From: Flavobacteriia bacterium | Lineage (GTDB): Bacteria > Bacteroidota > Bacteroidia > Flavobacteriales > Weeksellaceae | Assembly: GCA_015999765.1 (NCBI GenBank) | Contig: JAECQR010000001.1 | Span: forward strand, 620,001 to 684,000 | Reading direction: 5' to 3' | Length of the DNA: 64,000 nt | Part shown: positions 1 to 10,332 of the stretch, one piece after another | How positions within the stretch are numbered: position 1 is the stretch's first letter | Layout of the letters: every line of letters begins with the position of its first letter | Program-made: the position numbers and the translations under genes | The notes under the pieces: model-generated | Told to the model about the DNA's origin: nothing | The model's input: the letters and a program-made list of their open reading frames with translations, nothing else | Databases searched by the model: none

Positions 1-764
1 AGATTATGGCGAAGTTCCCTAAAACTACAAAAGAAGAAACTGTATTTGATGAAACTTCAGGCTCTGGAGGTGGATTCAATGATCTTAAGACCAACAGCTG
101 GATGTGGGGCTTTGACCTTACAGAAGCTAACGATTTGGACTTAATCAGCTGGTGGGGTCAGGCAGATATCTTCAGCTATTCTTACTCATGGGTAGGAGAT
201 GCGAAGTCTATCGATCTTGATTTGTACAACGCTATCAGAACTGATGATATCAGAAAGAATCAGTTCGTATCTGTGAACGAGACTGCCTCAGGATTTACTA
301 CTGCTCCTGCAGATGCGCCGGGAACTTTTGATTATCCAGCAGTTCCTGCAAATAAGTTCTATGCACCAGGAAGAGCTATTGGAGGGCAGAGGATAATTAC
401 GACCGATTATTTATTTATGCGTGCGGATGAATTCCATTTGTTAGCAGCAGAAACATTGGCTAAATCCGGAAACGAAGGTCAGGCAAAAACCATCCTGAAA
501 AGCTTCCTTACCCAGAGGATTACTGATGTAAGCTATATCGACGGTTTATCCGGTACTGCATTACTGAACGAAATTTACCTGCAGACCAAGATTGAACTTT
601 GGGGTGAAGGTAAAAGTTACTTAGCAATGAAGAGAAATAAGGCAACGATCAAGAGAGGGCCTAACCACCTGTTCTTCGCTGGCCAGACTTTTAATTATGA
701 TGATGACAGGCTGTCGTATGATATTCCACAAGCGGAAATCAACAACAATCCTAAACTTAAATAG
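1..764 (+). CDS. RagB/SusD family nutrient-binding outer-membrane lipoprotein (C-terminal part)
   Basis: The reading frame is open from the window edge to the stop at 764, so the start lies outside. The C-terminal half shows typical SusD features: a helix region resembling 'YLFMRADEFHLLAAETLAKSG', a 'KIELWGEGKSYLAMKRN' segment and an ending of the type 'YDIPQAEINNNPKLK'. SusD proteins are surface lipoproteins that cap a SusC TonB-dependent transporter and bind its substrate. The missing upstream gene is probably a SusC. A strong terminator follows at 792-818. The substrate cannot be told from sequence. Family call is confident. Confidence 0.9.
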   Translation, partial: IMAKFPKTTKEETVFDETSGSGGGFNDLKTNSWMWGFDLTEANDLDLISWWGQADIFSYSYSWVGDAKSIDLDLYNAIRTDDIRKNQFVSVNETASGFTTAPADAPGTFDYPAVPANKFYAPGRAIGGQRIITTDYLFMRADEFHLLAAETLAKSGNEGQAKTILKSFLTQRITDVSYIDGLSGTALLNEIYLQTKIELWGEGKSYLAMKRNKATIKRGPNHLFFAGQTFNYDDDRLSYDIPQAEINNNPKLK

Positions 765-791
765 TCAACCTATTTGGTTAAATTTTTTCAA

Positions 792-818
792 AGGAGCAGA
801 TTTATCTGCTCCTTTTTT
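792..818 (+). terminator. Rho-independent terminator after partial susD
   Basis: An inverted repeat GGAGCAGA / TCTGCTCC with a 4-nt loop is followed directly by a run of six T. It lies 28 bp after the stop codon at 764. Confidence 0.85.
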
Positions 819-1032
819 GTTTGAAATAATCTCAATTTAATTAATGAGCTGCTGTATTTATAATAGTTCTAAATTGCTATAAATCGAATAAAATTTTCTC
901 AACAAAACCTAAGGGTGAGCTCTGTGATTTATCAATAACACAAAAATATTGTTATATAAATGGTTTTTGGGTTTTTTGATTGTTATAATCCCATATTTTA
1001 ACCGATATTATTATCAATATTAATTTAAACAG

Positions 1033-1063
1033 TTTGTAGTGTTAAAAAAAATTAACATATTTG
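1033..1063 (+). promoter_or_regulatory. Bacteroidota-type promoter of first complete susCD pair
   Basis: TTTG at 1033-1036 and CATATTTG at 1056-1063 (one mismatch to TAnnTTTG) are 19 bp apart, the expected spacing for the -33/-7 elements of the Bacteroidota housekeeping sigma factor. The TTAACATATTTGC block is repeated almost exactly upstream of the second susC at 5808-5839. The start codon follows 27 bp after the -7 element. Confidence 0.65.
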
Positions 1064-1090
1064 CCGCTATAATATTAAAAAAGTGTTAAT

Positions 1091-4015
1091 ATGAATGTGA
1101 AGTTAAGAGTATTAAGTATTGGGGCAATCTTTTTTGCCGCCCAGCACTTGTCGGCCCAGAGCGACACTGCCAAAGTTCAGAATATTGATGAAGTAGTGGT
1201 AGTCGCTTATGGAACGCAAAAAAAATCAACATTAACAGGTTCTAACCTTCAAGTAGGTGCGAAAGAAATTGAAAACAGGCCAGTCTCTAATGTCCTTCAG
1301 GCTCTGGACGGAGCCGGAGCAGGTATTCAGGTTGCTGCATCTTCCGGTCAGCCAGGTGATGGCCCTGCAATTAGAATCCGTGGCGCAGGTTCATTCCTGG
1401 CGAGCAACTCACCTTTGATTGTAGTAGATGGTGTACCGTTTTCAGGAAACTTAAATTCGATTAATCCAAATGATATTGAAAGTCTAAACGTTCTAAAAGA
1501 CGCTGCTTCCACTTCATTATATGGCTCTTCGGCAGCTAACGGGGTAATCCTGGTAACTACTAAAAGAGGGAAGAAGAATTCCTCGCGGGTAACTCTTAAT
1601 TCAAGTACAGGTATCATTGGTAGATTTGTACAGGAATATGACCGTGTTGGCCCTAAAGATTACTATGCGCTGACATGGGAAGCAATGAGAAATGGAAGAT
1701 TGCTCACTTCAGGCCAGACTTTGGCTACTGCTAATGCTTATGCTACTGCGAATCTAATCTCAGGTAACCTCAAAACGAACGTATTCAATGTTCCGGATAA
1801 CCAATTGATAGTGGATGGTGTTTTTAATCCAAATGCGCAATTGAAGTATAACGATTTCGATTGGGCAGATGCAATCATGGGAACAGGTTTGCGTAACGAA
1901 CACAGCATCTCATACTCTGGAGGTAATGATAAAAGTACTTTTTACTCATCTCTAAATTACATGAAGGAAGAAGGTTATGTAATAAAATCCGACTTCGAGA
2001 GAATGACACTCCGTTTAAATGCTGAATCTCAGGTTAAACCATGGTTAAAATTAGGGACAAGTCTTAATGGATCTTTCTCTACCGGTTCTAATGCCGTAGA
2101 TGGCGAAAACAATAACGCAGCATTTGTAAACCCATACAGATGGACACGCGGGATGGGGCCGATCTATAGCCCTTATAAACATGATCCTATTACGGGTCAA
2201 AGGATGTACGATGCTGATGGAAACGTAATGTACGATAATGGAGCAATGCGTGGACCTGATGCTGCATCAGGGAGAAACGTTGTCTGGGAAACATTACTTA
2301 ATGATAATATTACAGACGCTTACAATATTCAGGGTAACGTCTTTGCAGAAGCACAGATTTTAGAAGGATTAACCTTCCGTACTAACGGGGCATACAATTA
2401 CAGGGGAACACTTAATAAGACCTACACCAATACGCTAATTGGTGATGCAATAGGAATTGGTTCTGCTGCAAGAACTGCCTATTTCCGAAGAGATTTTACA
2501 TGGAACCAGATCTTGACGTACAATAGGTCTTTCGGAGATCACAACTTCACCTTAATGGGAGGTCATGAAAATTTTGAGGAAAAATATGACTATTTATATG
2601 GTTATAAGAGACAGCAGATTCTTGAAGATCAGTTCGAATTTGATAATTTCGTAGACAACTCATCACTAAGTTCATCATTCAACAGAAGAAGTAAGGAGGG
2701 TTATTTCGGGCGTGCGAATTATAATTATCTGGAGAAGTATCTCCTTGAAGGATCTATCCGTTGGGACGGTTCTTCACGTTTCCGAGACGAGGTGAGATGG
2801 CAGTCTTTCTGGTCAGCCGGAGCAGGATGGGTAATTTCAAGAGAAAACTTTATGAACGGCATCGGCAAAATCGACTTCCTGAAATTAAGAGCATCTTATG
2901 GCGAGGTAGGAAATGATAATCTTGCAAGCTGGTATGCATTTAAATCATTATACGGAATTGGTTACAACAATGGAACAGAAGCAGGAACGCTGCTTACAAC
3001 CGTGGCTGATCCTGATGTTCACTGGGAAACAAAGGCACAGAGTGACGTTGCGCTGGAGTTTGAATTGTTCGACAGAAGACTGAAAGGAACCTTAGAATAT
3101 TACAATTCCGAAACCCGTGATCTTCTTTTTGCAACGAAGAAACCGCTTAACGCAGGTATACCTGGTAACGAAGTTGTGACAAATATTGGTGGAATGGTTA
3201 ACAGGGGTTATGAAGTTACACTTTCAGCAGATGTAATCCGCAATCAAAACTTAAAATGGAATATCACTGCGTTTGGTTCAACCTATGAAAATGAAGTAAC
3301 TCAACTTGAAGAATCTTTTATCAACGGATCGAAGAAAATTGAACAGGGCAAAGACATTTATGCGTTCTATCTTAGAACCTGGGCCGGAGTAGATTCTTCT
3401 GATGGACAGGGGCTTTTTGTGCTGGATCCTGCTAAATCTGTATTGAATGCTACTGACGAAAGAACAGTAAATGGACAGAAGGTTACCACAAACCTTAATA
3501 AAGCATTGCTGGAGTATCAAGGATCTGCAATACCAGATTTCTTTGGAAATGTTTCAACAACAGTCAATTTCAGAAACTGGGAATTATCTGCAGCGCTTAA
3601 CTATCAATTCGGCGGTTTGATCTATGATACAAACTACGCAAATCTAATGACAGCTTATCCTCAAGGTGGTGCGCTTCATACTGATATGCTTGACAGATGG
3701 ACGACTCCTGGACAAATTACAGACGTGCCTGTAATGAACTCATCATATACTGCTGGACCTGCTGCAGCTTCTTCAAGATGGCTGATCGATGCGAGTTATG
3801 TTATGCTAAGAAATGCAACTTTAGGGTATAATTTTAATAAGGACATTATAAAATCTGTGGGAATCTCCAATCTTAAACTATTTGTGAGCGGTGAGAATAT
3901 CTGGATGACAAGCAAGAGAAAAGGATTGGAACCTTATCAGTCATTCAATGGTACTACCACTAACAGGTACTCGCCCTCCAGAATTGTTACCTTTGGTTTA
4001 AGTACAACCTTCTAA
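1091..4015 (+). CDS. SusC/RagA family TonB-linked outer-membrane transporter
   Basis: The 974-residue protein begins with a signal peptide (residues 1-22, ending LSAQ). A TonB-box/plug start follows ('IDEVVVVAYGTQKK', about 32-45), then a plug domain containing 'VLKDAASTSLYGSSAANGVILVTTK' type motifs near 135-160, and a long beta-barrel ending in an aromatic-rich strand (FGLSTTF). SusC proteins import glycans, peptides or other large solutes across the outer membrane with TonB energy. The N-terminal carboxypeptidase-regulatory-like domain common in other SusC proteins is absent. It is followed 11 bp later by its SusD partner at 4027. The substrate is unknown. Confidence 0.93.
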   Translation: MNVKLRVLSIGAIFFAAQHLSAQSDTAKVQNIDEVVVVAYGTQKKSTLTGSNLQVGAKEIENRPVSNVLQALDGAGAGIQVAASSGQPGDGPAIRIRGAGSFLASNSPLIVVDGVPFSGNLNSINPNDIESLNVLKDAASTSLYGSSAANGVILVTTKRGKKNSSRVTLNSSTGIIGRFVQEYDRVGPKDYYALTWEAMRNGRLLTSGQTLATANAYATANLISGNLKTNVFNVPDNQLIVDGVFNPNAQLKYNDFDWADAIMGTGLRNEHSISYSGGNDKSTFYSSLNYMKEEGYVIKSDFERMTLRLNAESQVKPWLKLGTSLNGSFSTGSNAVDGENNNAAFVNPYRWTRGMGPIYSPYKHDPITGQRMYDADGNVMYDNGAMRGPDAASGRNVVWETLLNDNITDAYNIQGNVFAEAQILEGLTFRTNGAYNYRGTLNKTYTNTLIGDAIGIGSAARTAYFRRDFTWNQILTYNRSFGDHNFTLMGGHENFEEKYDYLYGYKRQQILEDQFEFDNFVDNSSLSSSFNRRSKEGYFGRANYNYLEKYLLEGSIRWDGSSRFRDEVRWQSFWSAGAGWVISRENFMNGIGKIDFLKLRASYGEVGNDNLASWYAFKSLYGIGYNNGTEAGTLLTTVADPDVHWETKAQSDVALEFELFDRRLKGTLEYYNSETRDLLFATKKPLNAGIPGNEVVTNIGGMVNRGYEVTLSADVIRNQNLKWNITAFGSTYENEVTQLEESFINGSKKIEQGKDIYAFYLRTWAGVDSSDGQGLFVLDPAKSVLNATDERTVNGQKVTTNLNKALLEYQGSAIPDFFGNVSTTVNFRNWELSAALNYQFGGLIYDTNYANLMTAYPQGGALHTDMLDRWTTPGQITDVPVMNSSYTAGPAAASSRWLIDASYVMLRNATLGYNFNKDIIKSVGISNLKLFVSGENIWMTSKRKGLEPYQSFNGTTTNRYSPSRIVTFGLSTTF

Positions 4016-4026
4016 AATAAATTAAA

Positions 4027-5538
4027 ATGAAATTTTTCAATAAAACATCAATTTTTGTAGCAGCGGCATCTGTACTGTTTGCTACGGCGGTATCGTGTGA
4101 GAGAGAGTATCTCACAACAGATCCGACAGATTCTGTGAGTTCATCAACTGTTTATTCTTCTGTAGCAAACATGACTACAGCAATAAACGGTATGCACCGA
4201 AATATGCATCTGCGCCAGAATGCAAGTCAGGGTCAGAATGGTGCAACCCATATCTTAATTTACATGGACGTAATGGGTGAAGACCTTATTTTCCCTGCAA
4301 CTGGACCGAACTGGTTTGTGAGCACTATAAGATGGCTGGATAATGCGAACGCTAACTCTGGTAACCTTTTCTATCCCTACGATTTCTTCTATGAACAAAT
4401 AAGGATGGCGAACGATCTTATCAATTATGGTCCTGCAGCTGCGGGTGATGCTACCGAAAGAGAGCGAGTAATGGGTGAGGCTTACGCTTTCCGCGCATAT
4501 TCTTACTTCATGCTGAATCAGATTTATGCTAAAAGATATATTACAGGCAGTACAAACACGCACTTGGGGGTTCCTTTAAGATTGGATGATAGCATGGATG
4601 CTATTCCTCGTGCTACCTTGGAAGCTAATTATACCCAGATCAAAGCTGATCTTCAGCAGGCTATGGCACTGCTAAATGGCAAAGCAAGATCCAACAAATC
4701 ACACTTTAATGTAAATGTGGTAAAAGGCCTTATGGCGAGAGTTGCGCTTACAACAGGAGACTATGCAAACGCTGCCACTTATGCAAATGAAGCAAGACAA
4801 GGCTTTGCACTAATGAACAACACGGTGTATAAATCTGGATTTAACAGCTATGCTGTAAGTGAATGGATGTGGGGCTATAAACCGATTGCCGCTACTTCTG
4901 ATTACTTCGGTAACTTCCATGCATATATGTCCAGAAATTACAACTCTTCTCAGATCCGTCAGGCACCGAAAGTTGTGAATAAACTTCTTTTCAACAGTTT
5001 CCCTGCAACGGACGTAAGAACACAGGTAATTGATCCTACGGGAGCGCATACTTCACTCAATTTGCCTTCAACTTATCTTAAGGTACCATACACCTCACAG
5101 AAATTTCTTTCTGTAAATGCAGAGGGTGCCATTGATGCAAATACAAGTTTAGGTGACATTCCTTTCATGCGATCGGCAGAGATGTATCTTATTGAGGCGG
5201 AAGCTTTGGCAAGAAACAATCAGGAAGCACAATCAAAAGTGGTCTTCAATCAGTTAGAGCAAAACAGAAACCCTGCCTATGTAACTTCTACAAAAACTGG
5301 TCAGGCATATATCGACGAAATTCTTACCAGCAGAAGACTTGAGCTTTGGGGTGAAGGTTTCAGATTCCTCGACTTAAAGAGACTGAACTTGCCATTGGAC
5401 AGAACAAATACGAACTACGCACCTGTTGTAGTGAATAACTTAATTACTGTTCCTGCGGCCGATAAGCTTTGGACATGGCTCATTCCTCAGGCGGAAATTG
5501 ATGCATCGAAAGGACTTGTTGAGCAGAACGAACTTTAG
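4027..5538 (+). CDS. RagB/SusD family nutrient-binding outer-membrane lipoprotein
   Basis: The 503-residue protein has a lipoprotein signal peptide ending in 'ATAVSC' (lipidated Cys24). It shows the helical TPR-like SusD core, with 'GEAYAFRAYSYFMLNQIYAKRY' type helices near 150 and 'EIEAEAL...SRRLELWGEGFRFLDLKR' near 390-450. It lies 11 bp downstream of the SusC gene and will form the lid of that transporter on the cell surface. A terminator follows at 5642-5674. Confidence 0.92.
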   Translation: MKFFNKTSIFVAAASVLFATAVSCEREYLTTDPTDSVSSSTVYSSVANMTTAINGMHRNMHLRQNASQGQNGATHILIYMDVMGEDLIFPATGPNWFVSTIRWLDNANANSGNLFYPYDFFYEQIRMANDLINYGPAAAGDATERERVMGEAYAFRAYSYFMLNQIYAKRYITGSTNTHLGVPLRLDDSMDAIPRATLEANYTQIKADLQQAMALLNGKARSNKSHFNVNVVKGLMARVALTTGDYANAATYANEARQGFALMNNTVYKSGFNSYAVSEWMWGYKPIAATSDYFGNFHAYMSRNYNSSQIRQAPKVVNKLLFNSFPATDVRTQVIDPTGAHTSLNLPSTYLKVPYTSQKFLSVNAEGAIDANTSLGDIPFMRSAEMYLIEAEALARNNQEAQSKVVFNQLEQNRNPAYVTSTKTGQAYIDEILTSRRLELWGEGFRFLDLKRLNLPLDRTNTNYAPVVVNNLITVPAADKLWTWLIPQAEIDASKGLVEQNEL

Positions 5539-5641
5539 AATAGATGTTAGGATAATATAGATTTTTCTTACCATCAATTAGTTAAAAGTATATAACAGTG
5601 AGAAAATGTTAAAATCATTTTAAATAAACTTTTCATTCGAT

Positions 5642-5674
5642 AAAGCCACCCGAAAGGGTGGCTTTATCTTTTTA
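5642..5674 (+). terminator. Rho-independent terminator after first complete susCD pair
   Basis: The inverted repeat TAAAGCCACC / GGTGGCTTTA with a short loop is followed by a T-rich tail (ATCTTTTTA). It lies about 105 bp after the SusD stop codon. Confidence 0.8.
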
Positions 5675-5807
5675 TTGTCAAAAGGGAATAAATTCAATAT
5701 TTAGTATTGACTTTGGGTTTATAGTTATCACTTAGGAAATTAAAAAGCGGTAATTTGGAACTTATGTCAATAAAACAAAAAAATTATTGATGATATGGGA
5801 ATTTTAA

Positions 5808-5839
5808 TTTGGCTATGTTAAATTAAATTAACATATTTG
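5808..5839 (+). promoter_or_regulatory. Bacteroidota-type promoter of second susCD pair
   Basis: TTTG at 5808-5811 and CATATTTG at 5832-5839 are separated by 20 bp. The region down to the start codon resembles the leader of the susC at 1091, including AATATTAAAA and GTGTTAATATG around the start. Confidence 0.65.
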
Positions 5840-5866
5840 CGAGATTAAATATTAAAATGTGTTAAT

Positions 5867-8719
5867 ATGAATGTAAAATTACGAGTTTTAACCATTGGTG
5901 TACTGTTCTTTAGCGGACATGCGTTAATGGCTCAAAAAGCAAAAAGAGATACTGCTACAAAAACCAAGGATATCGAGGAAGTAGTACTTGTGGGAGGTAT
6001 TAAGTTGGATCCGGCAGTTAAATTGGGTTCTTATACTGTGGTGTCAAAAGCGAACTTTGAATCTACACCAGTAGCGTCTGTTGACGAAGTTTTGAACGGT
6101 AGAGTGGCGGGTTTGACTTTTTCAACAAACGGGGGAGACCCAGGCTCTACTAACCTCATCACCATTAGGGGAGTAGGGTCTTTAATTGGCACGCCAAATC
6201 CGCTGTATGTTATCGATGGAGTTGTTGTAGGGAAAGGGTCCGATAATGCCCAGGTTATGGAATCCTGGAATCCATTGGCTAGTATTGATCCTAACTCAAT
6301 TGAAAAAGTCGCGGTTCTGAAAGATGCTTCCGCTACTGCACTATATGGGGCGAGAGGAGCTAATGGTGTGATCGTAATTACCACAAAAAGAGGTCGCTTT
6401 AATCAAAAAACCCGTTTTAATTTATCCAGTGACATGTCTGTGCAGGATATTGCCTTCGACAAGCAAAAATATATGAATGCGAAAGAGTTTTTGCAGTGGG
6501 GTGGACAAATGTTGGTAAATAGCGGTGCTTATACGGATTTACAGCTTGCCACCGATCAGTTCGCCCAGGATAATTCTTATGATGGAATTTCCGATGAAAA
6601 CTGGCAGGAGAAGGTACAAAGAAGAAACTCAATTGTTAATACTTACAATTTCTCAGCTACTGGCGGTGGAGAAAACACTTCTTTTAGACTGGGAGGCTCA
6701 TACTATCAAAATGAACCACTCGTATTAAATAGTAATTTCGATAGGATTAGTTTGACTTCTGCAATAGACCATAAAATTTCGGATAAGTTAAACTTAGGGT
6801 TTAATGCTAATTTCACCAATGTAGAAAGAAAAACTTATGATGCTGGAGGGGCGTATAGAAATCCTTGGCTTACCAACTGGTATATAGCGCCGATATATCC
6901 GGCATATAATTCTGATGGTTCATTTAACCAGACGAACTTAGGAAACGGGAACGATAATTTTAATCCTCTAGCGATCCAGGAAATGGATTTCATGAAGGGT
7001 TCTATTAAAACTTTCGTTTCTTCAGTAAATGCTGACTTACAGGTTATTAAAAATGTGTTCGCTAATTCACTTTTTGGTGCTCAATATCAGGCGTTGGATG
7101 AGAAGACATACTGGGATCCTAGAATTGGTGATGGTTTAACCTATAATGGATATGTGCTTGAAAGTCGATCCAGTGCCTTCGATTGGAACTGGAACAACTC
7201 TTTAAGTTATCGAAATACTTTTAACGATCGGCACGAAGTTCAGGCATATGTGGGAATGGAGTATCAGGAGCATAAATATTATTCTTTGGGTGCTCAGGTA
7301 GATAATCTTTCTCAGCCCATTCCTTATATATCGTTTGGGACTGATTTCTTGCAGCCATGGGAGGATCGTCTGAAGTGGACTCAAATTTCTTATTACTCAC
7401 GCCTAAATTACAATCTTGATAAAAAATATTCCCTTTCTGCGCAAATACGTAGAGATGGGAACTCTACCTTAGGTGTTAAAAAGTATGGAAACTTTTGGTC
7501 TGTTGCAGGGGCATGGACTATGTCTGCGGAAGATTTCATACCGGAATTTTTTAATCTTCTAACATTAAGGGCAAACTATGGCGAAATTGGAAACATTCCC
7601 TATGCTGACCAGTGGTATGTACAGTATAATGCCTTGGCATTAGTTAGTCCTACTTCAATGTACGCGGCGGATCAAGCTACGGTAATATCACAACCGGGGA
7701 ATCCTGATCTTCGATGGGAAGTATCAAAACAGTATAACCTTGGTTTGGATTTTACAATCTTCGAAAACAAGTTTAATGCATCTATAGACGTTTACCAGAG
7801 AAAAACTGTTGACGCAATTTACTCTTACACTACCGCAACTACTGCTGGGGGACCTGACAGTTATTTAACTAATGTGGGAGATATTTTAAATAAAGGAGTA
7901 GAAGTTACTGCAGGTGTTAAACCTTTTAGTGGGGAGTTTCAGTGGCTTCTCGATGGAAATTTTGCTTATAACAAAAACACTGTAGAAAGCATATCAAATC
8001 CAGGTCAAATAGATTTATCATCGGTATCTAACAGTATGCGAGCGATAAGTGAAGGACATTTGCTAGGAGAGTATTATACTTATGATTGGGCGGGAGTAAA
8101 TCCTCAAACTGGGGCAGGAATGTTTTGGACTGATGCATCACATACCGAAACTACAACAAACAGAACAGCCGCTCAGCGAGTTTGGCAGGGAAAAACCCCT
8201 TTTCCAAAATATACCGCTGGCCTTAAAAGTGAGTTCCGATATAAGAAATTTAGCCTTAGCGCATTCTTTACCGGACAGTTTGAGTATTCTGTTCACAATA
8301 GGTGGCAGAATTATATCTTGGGCGACGGCTCAGCCATTAATAATCAAATCACAGACGCGCTTTATGACAGCTGGACACCAAACAATACTACCGCTTCAAA
8401 TCCAATTCAGTTGCTGAATAATCCATCCAACGCGGCTGGTCCTTCTACAAGATGGATGAGAGATGGGGATCATATTAGACTTAAAGAAGCAAAATTAAGT
8501 TACAGTTTCGGTAACGTTTTGAAGGATGCAGGAGTTGATAACCTCACTTTATATATGAGAGGTGTCAATTTATGGCTTTATACTTTTGACAAAAACCTAA
8601 CTTTCGATCCGGAGGCCAATTCTAATGCCGCAGGAGCCTCTTGGGCTGGTAAAGGATTGTATGATTACACATCGCCTATCATGAGGAGTGTTTCTTTTGG
8701 TGTTTCTTTAGACTTTTAA
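5867..8719 (+). CDS. SusC/RagA family TonB-linked outer-membrane transporter
   Basis: The 950-residue protein starts with a signal peptide (ending LMAQ), then 'DIEEVVLVGG' as the TonB-box/plug entry near 36. The plug has 'RGVGSL...NPLYVIDGVVV' and 'VLKDASATALYGARGANGVIVITTKRG' near 155-180, and the rest is a beta-barrel ending VSFGVSLDF. The first eight residues (MNVKLRVL) and the leader are shared with the SusC at 1091, so the two loci share a duplicated 5' module although the proteins differ. The gene is followed 13 bp later by its SusD. The substrate is unknown. Confidence 0.93.
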   Translation: MNVKLRVLTIGVLFFSGHALMAQKAKRDTATKTKDIEEVVLVGGIKLDPAVKLGSYTVVSKANFESTPVASVDEVLNGRVAGLTFSTNGGDPGSTNLITIRGVGSLIGTPNPLYVIDGVVVGKGSDNAQVMESWNPLASIDPNSIEKVAVLKDASATALYGARGANGVIVITTKRGRFNQKTRFNLSSDMSVQDIAFDKQKYMNAKEFLQWGGQMLVNSGAYTDLQLATDQFAQDNSYDGISDENWQEKVQRRNSIVNTYNFSATGGGENTSFRLGGSYYQNEPLVLNSNFDRISLTSAIDHKISDKLNLGFNANFTNVERKTYDAGGAYRNPWLTNWYIAPIYPAYNSDGSFNQTNLGNGNDNFNPLAIQEMDFMKGSIKTFVSSVNADLQVIKNVFANSLFGAQYQALDEKTYWDPRIGDGLTYNGYVLESRSSAFDWNWNNSLSYRNTFNDRHEVQAYVGMEYQEHKYYSLGAQVDNLSQPIPYISFGTDFLQPWEDRLKWTQISYYSRLNYNLDKKYSLSAQIRRDGNSTLGVKKYGNFWSVAGAWTMSAEDFIPEFFNLLTLRANYGEIGNIPYADQWYVQYNALALVSPTSMYAADQATVISQPGNPDLRWEVSKQYNLGLDFTIFENKFNASIDVYQRKTVDAIYSYTTATTAGGPDSYLTNVGDILNKGVEVTAGVKPFSGEFQWLLDGNFAYNKNTVESISNPGQIDLSSVSNSMRAISEGHLLGEYYTYDWAGVNPQTGAGMFWTDASHTETTTNRTAAQRVWQGKTPFPKYTAGLKSEFRYKKFSLSAFFTGQFEYSVHNRWQNYILGDGSAINNQITDALYDSWTPNNTTASNPIQLLNNPSNAAGPSTRWMRDGDHIRLKEAKLSYSFGNVLKDAGVDNLTLYMRGVNLWLYTFDKNLTFDPEANSNAAGASWAGKGLYDYTSPIMRSVSFGVSLDF

Positions 8720-8732
8720 AAAATTTACAACA

Positions 8733-10184
8733 ATGAAATTTACAAAATTACTTATAACAGCAGCCTGCGCATCGTTATTGCTGCTGCCTTCATGTTCAGA
8801 AGAAAGGTTGAATGAAGGTCCTGTGGATCAGTTTCCAATTCAAGATGCGATTAAGAGCGAAAATGATATGCGAAGTATTTTAAATGGGGCGTACGATCAA
8901 TACTCAACTTCTACTGCATTTGGTGCGGATATTCTAGCTTTTGGTGATCTAATATCAGATAATGTATTTATAACCGCACTTCCCTCCGATGTAGCATATA
9001 GGAATACAGGCTTTTTAAACTGGTCCGCCGATATATCAGATTTCGGTATGCTTGATGATCTGTATGATGGTATTATTCTCGCCAATACAGTTGTCAATAA
9101 TACCTCTTTGCCGGACACACCCAATGTTTTGAATCTTAAAGGGGAGGCAAGAATTGCACGCGCGGTTGGTTATTTTTATGCCGTAGCATTTTATTCTCCA
9201 AATCCCACTTCAAATGTAAATCAGGAGTTTGGCGTGCCATTGAATTTAGGTAATTACGACCCTAACCAGCAACTGCCTAGAGCCACAGTAGATGCAGTAT
9301 ACGATCAGATTATAACCGATCTTACTACTGCTTTAAACATAATGTCTGATGAAGCACCAGTTAATAAAGGGTTTCTTAGTCCGACTGCTGCAAGATTGTT
9401 ATTATCCAGAGTGTATCTTACGCGAGGCAAATCAGGGGATTACCAAAAGGCAATAGATTACGCAGATCAAGTTATAAATGCGGCATCTCCCGGTAGCCTC
9501 TTTAATTTTGTATCCAAGGATGATTATGTTAAGTATTTTACCTCTAGTGATGTAACATTAAGTGAGAATCAGCCGGAAACAGTATGGGAAATTAATATGA
9601 ATGCCACATCTGGAGAGAATTCTGGAATCAACAATTCTTTGTCTTCTTTCTACGAGTTCAATGGTTCCAAGAAAAGATTTTTATTTAGGCAGAATTTTTA
9701 TAGTACTTTCGCCAGTACAGATGTGCGGAGATCGTTGTTCAATTCTGCCGCAGTGCCGACCCAGGATAATCCTCTTGGAATTTGGACAAGAAAGTATTAC
9801 CGTAACACTAGCGAAGGACCTTTCGCACAAAATGTAAAAATCTTTAGAATGTCAGAAGTTAAACTCAATAAAATAGAAGCATTATTTAAATCAGGTAATA
9901 CTGCATTAGCACTTACCGAATTGAATAACTTTGCACTTTCTAGGGGAGCTCAAGGATATGCAGAAGTGAATTTGGAAAATATTTTAAATGAAAGAAGAAA
10001 GGAATTTTTTGCTGAGGGGCACCGGTTCTTTGATTTAAAGAGAAATAATCTAGGCTTCACAAAAGTTACGAACTGCTACAGTATAGTTTGCGAAGTGGCA
10101 CCAAATGATAAACTGTTTGTTATTCCTATGTCTCTTCGAGAAAGAAATATCAACCTTAACATGACTCAATATCCTGGGTGGTAA
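8733..10184 (+). CDS. RagB/SusD family nutrient-binding outer-membrane lipoprotein
   Basis: The 483-residue protein has a lipoprotein signal peptide with lipobox 'LLPSC' (Cys21). The SusD core is visible in 'GEARIARAVGYFYAVAFY' near 140 and 'NILNERRKEFFAEGHRFFDLKRN' near 420-445. It is the partner of the SusC ending at 8719. A perfect hairpin terminator closes the unit at 10200-10230. Confidence 0.92.
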   Translation: MKFTKLLITAACASLLLLPSCSEERLNEGPVDQFPIQDAIKSENDMRSILNGAYDQYSTSTAFGADILAFGDLISDNVFITALPSDVAYRNTGFLNWSADISDFGMLDDLYDGIILANTVVNNTSLPDTPNVLNLKGEARIARAVGYFYAVAFYSPNPTSNVNQEFGVPLNLGNYDPNQQLPRATVDAVYDQIITDLTTALNIMSDEAPVNKGFLSPTAARLLLSRVYLTRGKSGDYQKAIDYADQVINAASPGSLFNFVSKDDYVKYFTSSDVTLSENQPETVWEINMNATSGENSGINNSLSSFYEFNGSKKRFLFRQNFYSTFASTDVRRSLFNSAAVPTQDNPLGIWTRKYYRNTSEGPFAQNVKIFRMSEVKLNKIEALFKSGNTALALTELNNFALSRGAQGYAEVNLENILNERRKEFFAEGHRFFDLKRNNLGFTKVTNCYSIVCEVAPNDKLFVIPMSLRERNINLNMTQYPGW

Positions 10185-10199
10185 TAACATTTCATTAAT

Positions 10200-10230
10200 A
10201 AACCCCGTTTTAAACGGGGTTTATTATTTC
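10200..10230 (+). terminator. Rho-independent terminator after second susCD pair
   Basis: The inverted repeat AAACCCCGTTT / AAACGGGGTTT is followed by ATTATTTC. It begins 16 bp after the SusD stop codon. Confidence 0.8.
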
Positions 10231-10332
10231 TCCATATTTCTTACATTTGTAACCTAAAGGAAATGAAACGGCTTCACGTGACCAATGGCAAATTGAGTTT
10301 CATGCGGCTTAATCAACAATAAAAGCAAATAG

